NCBI RefSeq assembly: GCF_010731655.1
Contig: NZ_AP022619.1
Coordinates: forward strand, 682,001-746,000
DNA length: 64,000 nucleotides
From: Mycobacterium paraseoulense
GTDB taxonomy: Bacteria > Actinomycetota > Actinomycetes > Mycobacteriales > Mycobacteriaceae
Direction: 5' to 3'
The notes under the pieces were generated by a model. The model saw only the letters and a list, made by a program, of their open reading frames with translations, made no database searches and was not told the origin of the DNA. Of this stretch, positions 25,567 to 37,016 are shown piece after piece. The translations under genes and the position numbers were made by a program. Every line of letters starts with the position of its first letter. Positions within the stretch are counted from its first letter, which is position 1.

Positions 25567-26037
25567 ATGTCGCCGGAAGAGGCCGAGTTCGCCGACCGCA
25601 TGGGGCTGTTCTTCGAACTTCTCGGTGCCACTCGCACCATGGGGCGGGTGTATGGGTGGCTACTGATCTGTGATCCACCCCGCCAGTCGTTGACCCAGCT
25701 GGCTGACGCGCTGTCGGTGAGCAAGGCCTCGATCAGCACCGTTGCCCGGCAGTTGCTGGAAGGCGGGATGGTGGAGCGATTGCCCAGCCCGAACCGCCAA
25801 CACCTTTACCGGGTCACGCCGGGCGGCTTCACCAGCGTTCTGGAAACGCAGTTGTCCCTGATGCGGATGGGGATCGAGCCCGCCGAGTTCGCCCTGGCCG
25901 TGCTGGGTGAGGACCGTGCCGACCAGCGCCAGCGGGTCGAGGATTTCCGCGATTTCTGCGAGTTCTGCACCAACGCCTACCGCGACCAGCTCATGCAGAT
26001 GTGGACCGAATATCGGGCGGCAAGGAGAAAGCCATGA
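25567..26037 (+). CDS. MarR/GbsR-like transcriptional regulator
   Basis: 156 residues. A winged helix-turn-helix is visible (LTQLADALSVSKASISTVAR with MVERLPSPNRQHLYRVT as the wing), then a long helical dimer arm. GbsR-type MarR proteins often start with an EFADRMG-like helix, as here. Its stop overlaps the next start (ATGA), so it is translated together with the methyltransferase. The palindrome directly upstream is the likely operator. The ligand is unknown. Confidence 0.85.
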   Translation: MSPEEAEFADRMGLFFELLGATRTMGRVYGWLLICDPPRQSLTQLADALSVSKASISTVARQLLEGGMVERLPSPNRQHLYRVTPGGFTSVLETQLSLMRMGIEPAEFALAVLGEDRADQRQRVEDFRDFCEFCTNAYRDQLMQMWTEYRAARRKP

Positions 26038-26855
26038 CTTCGACGGACAAGGTCGACTTCAGCGGGGTTCCGTGGGGCTCGGTGGAATGGACCAACCTCG
26101 TCACCCTGTATCTGCGTGCCCATGAAAGCCGTTCCAAGCGGCCAATTCTGGGTGACAAGGCGGCCGCGGAAGCGGTGGAGGCCATCGAATACGACTTCAA
26201 GAGAATCCATCGGAGCTCGCTGCCGGCGTCGAACCAATACCTGGTCGCCTTGCGGGCCAAGGCGCTCGACGACTGGTGCGCGGACTTCTTAGAGCGACAC
26301 TCCGACGCGGTGGTCCTGCACCTGGGTTGCGGCCTCGATGGCCGCGCCTTCCGGCTCGCCGTGCCGCCGTCGGTTTCGTGGTTCGACATCGACCAACCCG
26401 GTGTCATCGAGCTGCGACGGCGCCTCTACGACGACACGGAGCGCTACCGGATGATCGGCTCGTCGGTGACCGACGCGGAGTGGCTGGAGCAGATCCCGAC
26501 CGGGCGCCCCACGCTGATGGTCGCCGAGGGCCTGCTGATGTATTTGACCGAGCAACAGGTGCGGCAGCTGCTGCAGCGCTTGACCGACCGATTCGATTGC
26601 GGCGAAATGCAGTTCGACACGCTCTCGGCGCTGGCGCCGCTGCTGTCGAAGCTTTTCACCAGGGGGATCATCAAGTGGGGCATCCGCGACGCGCGGGAGT
26701 TGCAGGCGTGGAACCCCAGGATGCGGTTGCTCGAGCGGGCGTCGACCCTGGCCGGGTATCAGCAGATCGAATCGACGGCGGTGCGGTCGATCTACCGGTT
26801 GATGTGGTACGCGGGGGGCCGCAACTACGACGTGCTCAACCGCTTCGAGTTCTGA
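26034..26855 (+). CDS. Class I SAM-dependent methyltransferase, PPM1/LCMT-type
   Basis: 273 residues. SAM motif I is VLHLGCGLDGRAF, the acidic loop is WFDIDQPGVIELR, and MVAEGLLMYLTEQQV is the signature of the leucine-carboxyl-methyltransferase-like group that is numerous in mycobacteria. It probably O-methylates a small molecule. AAGGAG and the ATGA overlap with the regulator show that it is the controlled gene, so the pair may respond to and modify the same compound. Ends two bases before the convergent flavoprotein gene. Confidence 0.85.
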   Translation: MTSTDKVDFSGVPWGSVEWTNLVTLYLRAHESRSKRPILGDKAAAEAVEAIEYDFKRIHRSSLPASNQYLVALRAKALDDWCADFLERHSDAVVLHLGCGLDGRAFRLAVPPSVSWFDIDQPGVIELRRRLYDDTERYRMIGSSVTDAEWLEQIPTGRPTLMVAEGLLMYLTEQQVRQLLQRLTDRFDCGEMQFDTLSALAPLLSKLFTRGIIKWGIRDARELQAWNPRMRLLERASTLAGYQQIESTAVRSIYRLMWYAGGRNYDVLNRFEF

Positions 26856-26856
26856 A

Positions 26857-30241
<3,385 letters not shown>

Positions 30242-30251
30242 CCCTTGACAA

Positions 30252-30291
30252 TACTCCATACTGGAGTAAATTTTGCTCTACCGTGGAGTAT
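30252..30291. promoter_or_regulatory. Operator in the PadR/DinB-like divergent promoter: palindrome plus a third half-site
   Basis: TACTCCA (30252-30258), three bases, then TGGAGTA (30262-30268) form a perfect palindrome. A further TGGAGTAT half-site lies at 30284-30291, about two helical turns away. The site sits between the two divergent starts. Confidence 0.65.
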
Positions 30292-30301
30292 AGGGGCTGC
30301 T

Positions 30302-31120
30302 ATGTACGACGCAGGCGTCGCCGCCTTGGTCGACACGACCAGAGACGAGTTGCGGGAACGCATTGCGCACGCATTGACACGCTTCGACCAAATTTCCCGA
30401 TCCGCCGATCCGCACTCTCGGGTGCCGCGCTCCGACTGGACCGTCCACCAGACGGTCGCCCACGTACTGACCATCGCGCAGCGGTATCTGCGCTATGCGC
30501 AGGGCGGGTACCGCCTCGCCGCCCGCCCGGGTGAGGTGAGCGTGCTCAATCAGACGGAGCTGGAAACGGTGATGGCCCCCGCATCGGAGCTCGCCGACCA
30601 CGTGCAGGCCCTCGCGCCAGAGCTGGATGCGCTCTTCGATGCGACCGCAGACGAAGGCCGCTCATTGCAGTTCCATTGCGGTGCTCTTGTCGACGGCGTG
30701 ACGTGGCAGACGAACTGGCTCGGGGAGCTGTTGCTCCACGGGCACGATGTGGCCCGCGCCGTCAAGGCGCCATGGGGACTTCCTGAACGGGACATGCTGT
30801 TGGTAGCCCGCGGGTTGATGCAGATCGGGCCCGCCTACGTGCGTTCCACGCTGCCGCCCGACACCGATGTAACCGTGGCCCTGAAGATTCCGCGGGCGCG
30901 CCCATATCTCATGCGCATTCGCGGTGCGGCCGGCGAGATGCGTCCGCCTCGCGACGACGATCACCCTGATGCTGTGTTGCGAATGCCCGCATCGACATTG
31001 ACGCTGCTGCTCTACCAACGCATGGGTGCGGCAACGGCGGCCCGCCGAGGTCTGCGGCTCGTTGGGGGCCGGCGACCCTGGGTCGCGCTCAAACTGCAGT
31101 CCCTCTTCGAGGCGGCGTAG
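30302..31120 (+). CDS. Maleylpyruvate isomerase/DinB-like (mycothiol-dependent fold) protein
   Basis: 272 residues from ATG 30302. The N-terminal four-helix DinB-like domain has SDWTVHQTVAHVLTIAQR and ELLLHGHDVARAV, whose His would bind a metal, as in mycothiol-dependent isomerases and transferases (TIGR03083-type). The C-terminal part (ALKIPRARPYLMRIRG to MPASTLTLLLYQRMG) resembles an SCP2-like lid. It is divergent from the PadR gene and shares its operator, so it is probably PadR-controlled. Likely role: thiol-dependent detoxification; substrate unknown. Confidence 0.78.
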   Translation: MYDAGVAALVDTTRDELRERIAHALTRFDQISRSADPHSRVPRSDWTVHQTVAHVLTIAQRYLRYAQGGYRLAARPGEVSVLNQTELETVMAPASELADHVQALAPELDALFDATADEGRSLQFHCGALVDGVTWQTNWLGELLLHGHDVARAVKAPWGLPERDMLLVARGLMQIGPAYVRSTLPPDTDVTVALKIPRARPYLMRIRGAAGEMRPPRDDDHPDAVLRMPASTLTLLLYQRMGAATAARRGLRLVGGRRPWVALKLQSLFEAA

Positions 31121-31196
31121 GTGGTCAATTGCCGATAAGACGACAATGGTTGGGTGCCATGGCAACTCACGAGGCAGAACTGACGATCGGAACACA

Positions 31197-32600
31197 ATGA
31201 TGAGCATGCGCGGTCACCACGCGGTCGTTCTCGGGGCGAGCATGGGCGGGCTCCTGGCCGCGCGAGTATTAGCCGATTTCTATCACTCGGTGACGATTAT
31301 CGAGCGGGATAACCCGCCTGAAGTAGCCGGTAATCGACGCGGCGTCCCGCAGGGCCGCCATATACACCTGTTGTGGGGCCGCGGTTCTCGCGTTCTGGAT
31401 GGGCTGTTTCCCGGGTTCAGTGCTGAGCTCATAGCCGCGGGGGCGCCGTCGTTCGACGGCGACCTGTCGAAAATTTACATCAACACCGGCGGACATCCGC
31501 TTCCCCCGTCGGGTCGCATCAAAAACTTCTCGCTGCTCACACCGAGCAGGCCCATGTTGGAGTGCCACGTCCGACGCCGGTTACTCGCGCTACGGAACGT
31601 CAACATGCTGGCCGAGCATGACTTCGTCCAACCGACCTGCACCGCCGCACAGGATCGTGTCACCGGTGCGCTCGTCAGGTCGCATGCCACTGGAGCGCAG
31701 AAGGAACTCGAAGCGGATCTCGTGGTCGACGCGACCGGTCGCGGTGCGCGTACGCCCACGTTCTTGGAGACCATGGGCTATGGCCGTCCGGCCGAAGACT
31801 GCCTTGACGTGCGGTTGGCGTATTCGAGCCAGTCACTGCGGCTGCCGCCAGACGCGTTGCGCGAGACAGCGGTCATTGTCGGCCCCGTGGCGGGACGCCC
31901 CACCGGGGTGGGAATCCTGCGCAACGAAAACAACTCGTGGATGTTCACCGTGTCCGGGATGGCCGGGCGTGAACCCCCGAGCGGGTTGCCCGAAATGTTC
32001 TCCTACATCGAAGAATTTGCTCCCGCGCATGTGGTGGCAGCGATGCGTGAGGGCGAGCCGCTGGGAGCCGTTGTGGGCCATCGTCTGCCAACGAGTCGAT
32101 GGCGTCGATACGACAAGATGCGGCGATTTCCGCGCGGCCTACTCGTTCTCGGGGACGCGATATGCAGTCTCAACCCCATCTACGGCCAGGGTATGACGGT
32201 GGCCGCCCTGGAAGCATTGGCGCTGCAACGCTGCCTTCAACGAGGCGAAGCAGACTTGGCGCGACACTTCTTCGGCGCGGCCGCCAAGATAGTCGACGAT
32301 GCTTGGCAATTGGCGACCGGCGCGGATCTGAGCCTGCCCGAGGTCGAGGGGCCACGACCGCTTCCGGTGCGGATCATCAACAACTACGTGGGACGGGTGC
32401 AGGCAACGGCCGAGCGGGATATCGTTGTCGCGGAGCGGCTTTCCAGCGTCGTCGGGCTGATCGAGCGGCCCGGCCGACTGCTGAGCCCAATGATTATGGC
32501 CCGCGTCGCGGGGGCCGGAATGACCTTTCGCCGTCCCCCGTCACTGCGGCCGCCGGGCGCCCAGGCGTGCGAACGCGCGACCGCGAACCGCGCCCGGTAG
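31197..32600 (+). CDS. FAD-dependent oxidoreductase (halogenase/geranylgeranyl-reductase-like)
   Basis: 467 residues. FAD motif VVLGASMGGLLAARVLADF, then GRHIHLLWGRG, the DATGRGAR strand and the second FAD motif LLVLGDAICSLNPIYGQGMT. This resembles flavoproteins annotated in mycobacteria as FAD-binding monooxygenase or squalene-epoxidase-like. ATG 31197 and 31200 are equally possible; no strong ribosome binding site is present. It follows the DinB-like gene by 76 bases on the same strand. Substrate unknown; a lipophilic compound is likely. Confidence 0.8.
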   Translation: MMSMRGHHAVVLGASMGGLLAARVLADFYHSVTIIERDNPPEVAGNRRGVPQGRHIHLLWGRGSRVLDGLFPGFSAELIAAGAPSFDGDLSKIYINTGGHPLPPSGRIKNFSLLTPSRPMLECHVRRRLLALRNVNMLAEHDFVQPTCTAAQDRVTGALVRSHATGAQKELEADLVVDATGRGARTPTFLETMGYGRPAEDCLDVRLAYSSQSLRLPPDALRETAVIVGPVAGRPTGVGILRNENNSWMFTVSGMAGREPPSGLPEMFSYIEEFAPAHVVAAMREGEPLGAVVGHRLPTSRWRRYDKMRRFPRGLLVLGDAICSLNPIYGQGMTVAALEALALQRCLQRGEADLARHFFGAAAKIVDDAWQLATGADLSLPEVEGPRPLPVRIINNYVGRVQATAERDIVVAERLSSVVGLIERPGRLLSPMIMARVAGAGMTFRRPPSLRPPGAQACERATANRAR

Positions 32601-32617
32601 CCGAATTGGGCCGCGCT

Positions 32618-32623
32618 TATGCT
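32618..32623 (+). promoter_or_regulatory. -10 box for leaderless flavin monooxygenase mRNA
   Basis: TATGCT ends nine bases before ATG 32633; no ribosome binding site is seen. It lies just after the stop of the preceding gene, so the two flavoproteins may be transcribed separately. Confidence 0.4.
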
Positions 32624-32632
32624 TGGGCGCTG

Positions 32633-33868
32633 ATGGCTGAGACAACGAACTGCGCGATCATCGGTGGCGGCCCGGCCGGCATGGTCCTGGGGCTGCTGCT
32701 GGCTCGGGCGGGCGTGCAGGTCACCCTGATGGAGAAGCACGGCGACTTCCTGCGGGACTTTCGCGGCGACACCGTCCACCCGACCACCATGCGGCTCCTC
32801 GACGAGCTGGGCCTGTGGGAACCCTTCGCCGCCTTGCCCTTCACCGAGGTCCGCACCGCGAAACTCGAATCCAACGGGCGGTCGGTGACCTACGTCGACT
32901 TCGAGCGATTGCGCCAGCCCCATCCCTTCGTCGCGATGGTGCCGCAGTGGGATCTACTCAACCTGCTCGCCGACGCCGCGCAGGCGGAGCCGAGCTTCTC
33001 GCTGCGGATGAACACCGAAGTCACCGGGCTCCTGTGGGAGGGCGGCCGGGTTGCCGGGGTGCGCTACCGCGGACCGGAGGGCCCCGGCGAACTGCGGGCG
33101 GAGTTGACCGTAGCCTGCGACGGCCGTTGGTCGATCGCGCGCCGGGCGGCGGGCCTGACGGCGCGCGAGTTCCCGGTGAAGTTCGACGTGTGGTGGTTCC
33201 GGTTGCCGCACAAGGAAGAAACCGAATACTCGTTCCTGCCCCGCCTCGGCCCTGGCAAGGGTCTGGCCGTGATCCCCAGGAAGGGTTACTTCCAGATCGC
33301 CTACCTGGGGCCCAAAGGCGTCGACGCCCAACTGCGGGCGCGCGGCATCGACGCATTCCGGCGCGACGTCGAAGAGTTGCTGCCCGATATGCCGGAGTCG
33401 GTGGCGGCGTTGCAATCCATGGATGACGTCAAACATCTTGACGTACATGTGAATCGGCTGCGCCGCTGGCACACCGACGGGCTGCTGTGCATCGGGGATG
33501 CGGCGCACGCGATGTCGCCCCTGGGCGGTGTCGGTATCAACCTGGCGGTTCAGGATGCCGTCGCCGCCGCCACCGTGCTGGCCGAACCGCTGCGGCGACA
33601 CCGGGTCCGCACCCGCGAGCTCGCCGCGGTGCACCGCCGGCGCGTGTTCCCCACGGTGGTGACGCAACTGGTCCAGCAGGTGCTGCACCGGCTGTTGCTG
33701 GGGCCGTTGCTGCGCGGCGCGGATCCCACGCCGCCCGCCGCGCTGCTCGGCCTGATGCGGCGGTTCCCGTGGCTGTCGGCCGTGCCGGCTTACTTCGTCG
33801 GCGTCGGAGTGCGGCCCGAGCACGCCCCGGAGTTCGCGCGCCGCGCGCCCATCGACCACGATGGCTGA
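32633..33868 (+). CDS. FAD-dependent aromatic-hydroxylase-type monooxygenase
   Basis: 411 residues. GGGPAGMVLGLLLARAG (FAD), the DG motif in ACDGRWSIARRAAG, and GDAAHAMSPLGGVGINLAVQ (second FAD motif) place it in the UbiH/p-hydroxybenzoate hydroxylase class. FRGDTVHPTTMRLLDELG is typical of actinobacterial members. Catalysis would use NAD(P)H and oxygen to hydroxylate an aromatic or polyketide-like substrate. The extended C-terminus has hydrophobic helices (LLLGPLLRG; LSAVPAYFVGVGV) that could touch the membrane. Confidence 0.85.
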   Translation: MAETTNCAIIGGGPAGMVLGLLLARAGVQVTLMEKHGDFLRDFRGDTVHPTTMRLLDELGLWEPFAALPFTEVRTAKLESNGRSVTYVDFERLRQPHPFVAMVPQWDLLNLLADAAQAEPSFSLRMNTEVTGLLWEGGRVAGVRYRGPEGPGELRAELTVACDGRWSIARRAAGLTAREFPVKFDVWWFRLPHKEETEYSFLPRLGPGKGLAVIPRKGYFQIAYLGPKGVDAQLRARGIDAFRRDVEELLPDMPESVAALQSMDDVKHLDVHVNRLRRWHTDGLLCIGDAAHAMSPLGGVGINLAVQDAVAAATVLAEPLRRHRVRTRELAAVHRRRVFPTVVTQLVQQVLHRLLLGPLLRGADPTPPAALLGLMRRFPWLSAVPAYFVGVGVRPEHAPEFARRAPIDHDG

Positions 33869-34020
33869 GTCAGCGCCCAGGGCGGGAAGAGCGATCGCCG
33901 GCCCGTGGAGGCGGTTTGATGTTTCGCGGGCGAGGGTAACCTCTGCCGACGATGTGAGGTCGTGAAATCGGTCCTGTCTCCGCGGTGCGGACGCCGCCTC
34001 TGGCGAGCCATGGGACCGAG

Positions 34021-34026
34021 AGGAGG
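34021..34026 (+). promoter_or_regulatory. Ribosome binding site of the small secreted protein
   Basis: AGGAGG, nine bases before ATG 34036, is the strongest translation signal in this stretch and confirms a gene only 82 codons long. Confidence 0.6.
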
Positions 34027-34035
34027 CCAGTGCTA

Positions 34036-34284
34036 ATGGATCTCAAGAAATTTGCAGGTAAAGCCGCGGTCGCCGGTGCGTTGAGTGCCGTGGCGCTCGG
34101 CTTCGGTGCGGGTATGGCACAGGCCCACCCCGGGCCGTGGCCGCCGCCGGGCCCACCGGGTCCGCACGTCGTCGACGGTGGTCATTGGAATCCGCTGCCA
34201 CCTGGGCAAGTCAAGCAGATTTGTCCCTGGCAGGCGCCGCCCGGTCATTGGGTTGGTGGCCCGCACGGCGTTCCCTGTACCTGA
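34036..34284 (+). CDS. Small secreted Pro/Gly/His-rich protein
   Basis: 82 residues. A clean signal peptide (basic MDLKKFAGK, hydrophobic AAVAGALSAVALGFGAGM, cut at AQA-HPG) leads to a mature chain of about 52 residues rich in Pro, Gly and Trp (HPGPWPPPGPPGPH). Two Cys near the end (QICPWQAPP; GVPCT) could form one disulfide loop. Similar tiny secreted proteins occur widely in mycobacteria without known function. Followed by a strong hairpin shared with the convergent lipoprotein-like gene. Confidence 0.8.
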   Translation: MDLKKFAGKAAVAGALSAVALGFGAGMAQAHPGPWPPPGPPGPHVVDGGHWNPLPPGQVKQICPWQAPPGHWVGGPHGVPCT

Positions 34285-34307
34285 TCTCCGGGACGTTGAT
34301 GGAGCCG

Positions 34308-34335
34308 ACCCGCCGCGCTTCTGCGCGGGGCGGGT
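34308..34335. terminator. Strong hairpin between convergent genes
   Basis: ACCCGCC pairs with GGCGGGT, and the inner GCGC pairs with GCGC around a TTCT loop; two G bulge on one side. It lies between the stop of the secreted-protein gene and the stop of the minus-strand gene, as expected for a bidirectional terminator. No U tract, which is usual in mycobacteria. Confidence 0.6.
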
Positions 34336-34941
34336 TCAGGTGGGCCGGGCGGCCAGTTGGGCCAGTTGCGCGGCGACCTCGGCCGTTTGGGTGGTCAGCA
34401 CGATTCGGCCGGAAGTCACCGGTTCCTCGATGATCGGTGCCTCGAGAACGAGATTGTCGCGGACGAAGGCGACATGGTCCTTCAGGTGCGCCGCGGTGTA
34501 GGACGCCCACGCGGCCGCCGATGGCTGGTCCAGGATCAGGGTCACCTCGTAGAAACCCGCGGTCAGCGACTTCGGTGGGTCGACGTGTATCAGCCCGAGC
34601 TGCAGGGTCTCTGGAGCGAGCAGGTACGAGGTGATCCGGCCGATGTCGCATGCGGTGAGCGCATCAGTAGGCGCCACCCCGTGATTCGGATCGCTGGCCG
34701 GGCACTTCTGCGGGCTGGCCGGCTGCGATTTGTCGACCGGGCGGACGGGCAACGGCGCGATCTTCACGATGGGTGCAGCCGGCGCGGCCGATGGTGTCGT
34801 GGTGGGCGCCGCGTTGGTGGTTGTCGACGTGGTGGGTGCGGCCGGGTGCCGCGTCGGGTGGCACCCGCATGTCAGCGCCACGAGCAGGCCGACGCACGCG
34901 AGCCAAGCGCCGGCTTTGACATCCATTCGGCGTTGAACCAT
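34336..34941 (-). CDS. Putative lipoprotein with a SecDF-P1-head-like domain
   Basis: 201 residues from ATG 34941 (ATG 34926 is also possible). A hydrophobic N-terminus (WLACVGLLVALTCGC) ends in two Cys that roughly fit a lipobox, followed by a Thr/Pro/Ala-rich tether. The C-terminal half, from ACDIGRITSYLLAP to the end, matches the SecD/SecF periplasmic P1-head pattern: FYEVTLILD, a THR-like helix, then FVRDNLVLEAPIIEEPVTSG. The family is seen in exported actinobacterial proteins apart from true SecD. It is probably anchored outside the membrane. Function unknown. Confidence 0.72.
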   Translation of the reverse strand: MVQRRMDVKAGAWLACVGLLVALTCGCHPTRHPAAPTTSTTTNAAPTTTPSAAPAAPIVKIAPLPVRPVDKSQPASPQKCPASDPNHGVAPTDALTACDIGRITSYLLAPETLQLGLIHVDPPKSLTAGFYEVTLILDQPSAAAWASYTAAHLKDHVAFVRDNLVLEAPIIEEPVTSGRIVLTTQTAEVAAQLAQLAARPT

Positions 34942-35098
34942 TCGGTCATTGTTCCAGTCGTTGTCCGGCGGTCGGTTTCGCCCGCGCCGGCGCACACGCG
35001 CTTGGTGGCCACTCACGTCCGCCGTCCTGCGTCATCGCACCAAATCTCGCATCTCGATCCGGCCTGCATACGCGATTGTCGCGCGGCTGGCGCGTGGG

Positions 35099-35104
35099 TA
35101 GGCT
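35099..35104 (+). promoter_or_regulatory. -10 box for leaderless VOC protein mRNA
   Basis: TAGGCT ends seven bases before ATG 35112; the intervening bases are gcggcgg with no good ribosome binding site, supporting a leaderless transcript. Confidence 0.5.
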
Positions 35105-35111
35105 GCGGCGG

Positions 35112-35918
35112 ATGGGAGTCCGCACCGGGTACGCGGAGGGGACGTTCAGCTGGGTCGACCTCGCCACTTCCGACCCGGAGGCGGCCACAGTGTTCTATGG
35201 GACGCTCTTCGGCTGGACGCCGGACGAGCGGCGTATGTCGGACGGTCGCGCGTACACGGTGCTGCGCCGCGAGCAGCAGGATGTCGCTGGGCTCTATGCG
35301 CTCCATGCGACCGACCCCGGCGGCGGTGAGCCACGCTGGAACTCGCACGTATCGGTCGCCGACGTCGACGCGGCGGCCGCGCGCGCCCGCTCGTTGGGAG
35401 GCACCGTCTTAGCCGGGCCGCTGGATGTCGGAGACCGCGGGAGGTTGGTGGTCGTCCGCGATCCGCACGGGGCCGTTATCCATCTCTGCCAGCCCGGCCG
35501 GCACTTCGGCGCGACGTGCGTGAACGAGACCGGGTGCCTGACGTGGAATGAGCTCGCCACCCTGGATGTCGATGCCGCGATCGCCTTCTACTCGCGACTG
35601 TTCGGCTGGCGCATCGAGTTCCTCGCCGGCATGCCCGTGCCTTACTGGGTGATCCGCGTGGGAGCGCCCGCGGTGCCGGTGCTTTCCGGCGACAACGGCG
35701 GACTGCGCGGTCTGACGGCGGCGGACGCCGGCGTGCCGTCGCGCTGGCTGCCCTACTTCGTCGTGGCCGACGTCGCCGAGGCCGGGGCAGTCGCCATCGC
35801 CGGCGGCGGCGCGGTTCTCGCGGGGCCGACGGAGCAGCCGAAGGGTCGCTTCAGCTTCCTGCGCGACCCCCAGGGGGCGAGCTTCCTGGTCTTCGAAAGC
35901 AGCAAGCTCGACCCGTGA
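35112..35918 (+). CDS. VOC family protein with two glyoxalase-like domains
   Basis: 268 residues made of two tandem VOC repeats. Each has the start pattern (FSWVDLATSDPEAATVFYG; LTWNELATLDVDAAIAFYS), a second half with VADVDAAAARA or VADVAEAGAVA, and an end strand (VVRDPHGAVIHLCQP; FLRDPQGASFLVFE). This is the layout of hydroxylaconase CFP32-type proteins (M. tuberculosis Rv0577), which also have about 260 residues. Metal-binding residues are only partly kept, so catalysis is uncertain. It ends 16 bases before the unusual binding-protein gene. Confidence 0.85.
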   Translation: MGVRTGYAEGTFSWVDLATSDPEAATVFYGTLFGWTPDERRMSDGRAYTVLRREQQDVAGLYALHATDPGGGEPRWNSHVSVADVDAAAARARSLGGTVLAGPLDVGDRGRLVVVRDPHGAVIHLCQPGRHFGATCVNETGCLTWNELATLDVDAAIAFYSRLFGWRIEFLAGMPVPYWVIRVGAPAVPVLSGDNGGLRGLTAADAGVPSRWLPYFVVADVAEAGAVAIAGGGAVLAGPTEQPKGRFSFLRDPQGASFLVFESSKLDP

Positions 35919-35934
35919 AGGGGCGGAAGCGGAC

Positions 35935-36810
35935 GTGATCCTGGCCGAGACGTTGGTGTTCGGCTCGGGCCCCGAGTGTCCAACCGAATTGCTCTGTTTG
36001 CCGCTGTTGCGCGCGCGGTATGGGCTCACCTTCAAGAAGTTTCGTGTTACCGACGCTGGGGGGCCACGCACCGTCGAGGCGCTCGAAACGGGCGCGATTC
36101 AGGTTGGCGTGCTCTTCACGACCGATCCACGCCTTCTCGCCGGCGACTTCGTCCTGCTCGAGGATGACCGGCACGCCCAGCCCGCCGAGAGCGTGACGCC
36201 GATTCTGCGCGAAGAGTTAGGTGTCGCGCACGGCGCGCACCTCGCCGCGACCATCGATGCGGTGAGCGCGGAACTCACGACCGAGCGCCTCGCCGAGCTC
36301 AATCGTCGCGTCCTTCTCGGGTGGTCGCCCGCGGCGGCGGCGGCTGAATTCCTCACCGAGCGGCGGTGCAGCCCGACGCCCCGCGTATCGCGGAGAAACC
36401 GACCGGCGATTGTCGTCGGCTCGGCCAACTTCGCCGAGAGCGTGACCGTGGCCGAGCTTTACGCCCACGCGCTGGCGGACGCCGGCTTCCCGGTCGAGCG
36501 GCGCCTCGGGATCGGCAACCGCGACACGTACTTTCCGCTGCTCCGCGACGCCGCAGTGGGACTCGTCCCTGAGTACGTGGGTAGCCTGCTCGCGTATCTG
36601 GACGGGGGCCGGGGCGAGATCTCGGATGCGCGCCAAGCCCATGGGGTGCTCGCCCGGGCGCTGCAGGGAACGGGCCTCGTCGCGCTGCAGCCGGCGCCGG
36701 CCGAGAACAAAAACGGCATCGTCCTGACCGCCGCGACCGCGGCGCGCTACGGCCTGACCAGGATCAGTGATCTCGGCCGGGCGATCGGCGATGCGGACGG
36801 GAGCGGGTGA
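35935..36810 (+). CDS. OpuAC/ProX-type osmolyte-binding protein with halves in swapped order, no signal peptide
   Basis: 291 residues from GTG 35935. Residues 7-141 match the C-terminal half of glycine betaine/choline-binding proteins (SGPECPTELLCLPLL, DAGGPRTVEAL, QVGVLFTTDP, LLEDDRHAQPAE, then DAVSAELTTERLAELN, the usual C-terminus). A 15-residue basic linker follows. Residues 157-282 match the N-terminal half (VVGSANFAESVTVAELY, GNRDTYFPLL, GLVPEYVGSLLAYL, APAENKNGIVLT), stopping just before the point where the first segment would continue. Together they make about one complete fold in permuted order. No signal peptide, ABC permease or ATPase is nearby. It could be a true circular permutant with a cytosolic sensing role, or debris of two tandem genes. 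Confidence 0.75.
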   Translation: MILAETLVFGSGPECPTELLCLPLLRARYGLTFKKFRVTDAGGPRTVEALETGAIQVGVLFTTDPRLLAGDFVLLEDDRHAQPAESVTPILREELGVAHGAHLAATIDAVSAELTTERLAELNRRVLLGWSPAAAAAEFLTERRCSPTPRVSRRNRPAIVVGSANFAESVTVAELYAHALADAGFPVERRLGIGNRDTYFPLLRDAAVGLVPEYVGSLLAYLDGGRGEISDARQAHGVLARALQGTGLVALQPAPAENKNGIVLTAATAARYGLTRISDLGRAIGDADGSG

Positions 36811-36970
36811 CTCGCGGCGGCGTGCAAAGCGCGTTGAATTATCCGACCATTCTTGTAGTCGAGAGTTGGTGAGTGGTCGGCCGTTGTCCGGCAGCCGTTT
36901 CGCTCGGAGGTGCAGGCCCCGCTCGCTGGCCACGCGCCCGCCGCCGTCGGTTATCAAAGCAGATCTTCAG

Positions 36971-36999
36971 CAACACTACGAATATAGAGTAAAGTGTTG
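36971..36999. promoter_or_regulatory. Palindromic operator/promoter of the TetR gene
   Basis: CAACACT (36971-36977) and AGTGTTG (36993-36999) are seven-base inverted arms. Inside lies CTACGAATATAGAGT (36976-36990), which recurs with 13 of 15 bases before the P450 gene. TAGAGT (36985-36990) may be the -10 box. Confidence 0.6.
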
Positions 37000-37016
37000 G
37001 TCCGAGACGAAGGGCC

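Noticed and set aside
35935..36810. Ordinary glycine betaine-binding protein gene
   Set aside because: The domain order is reversed and there is no signal peptide, so a plain annotation would hide what the sequence shows.
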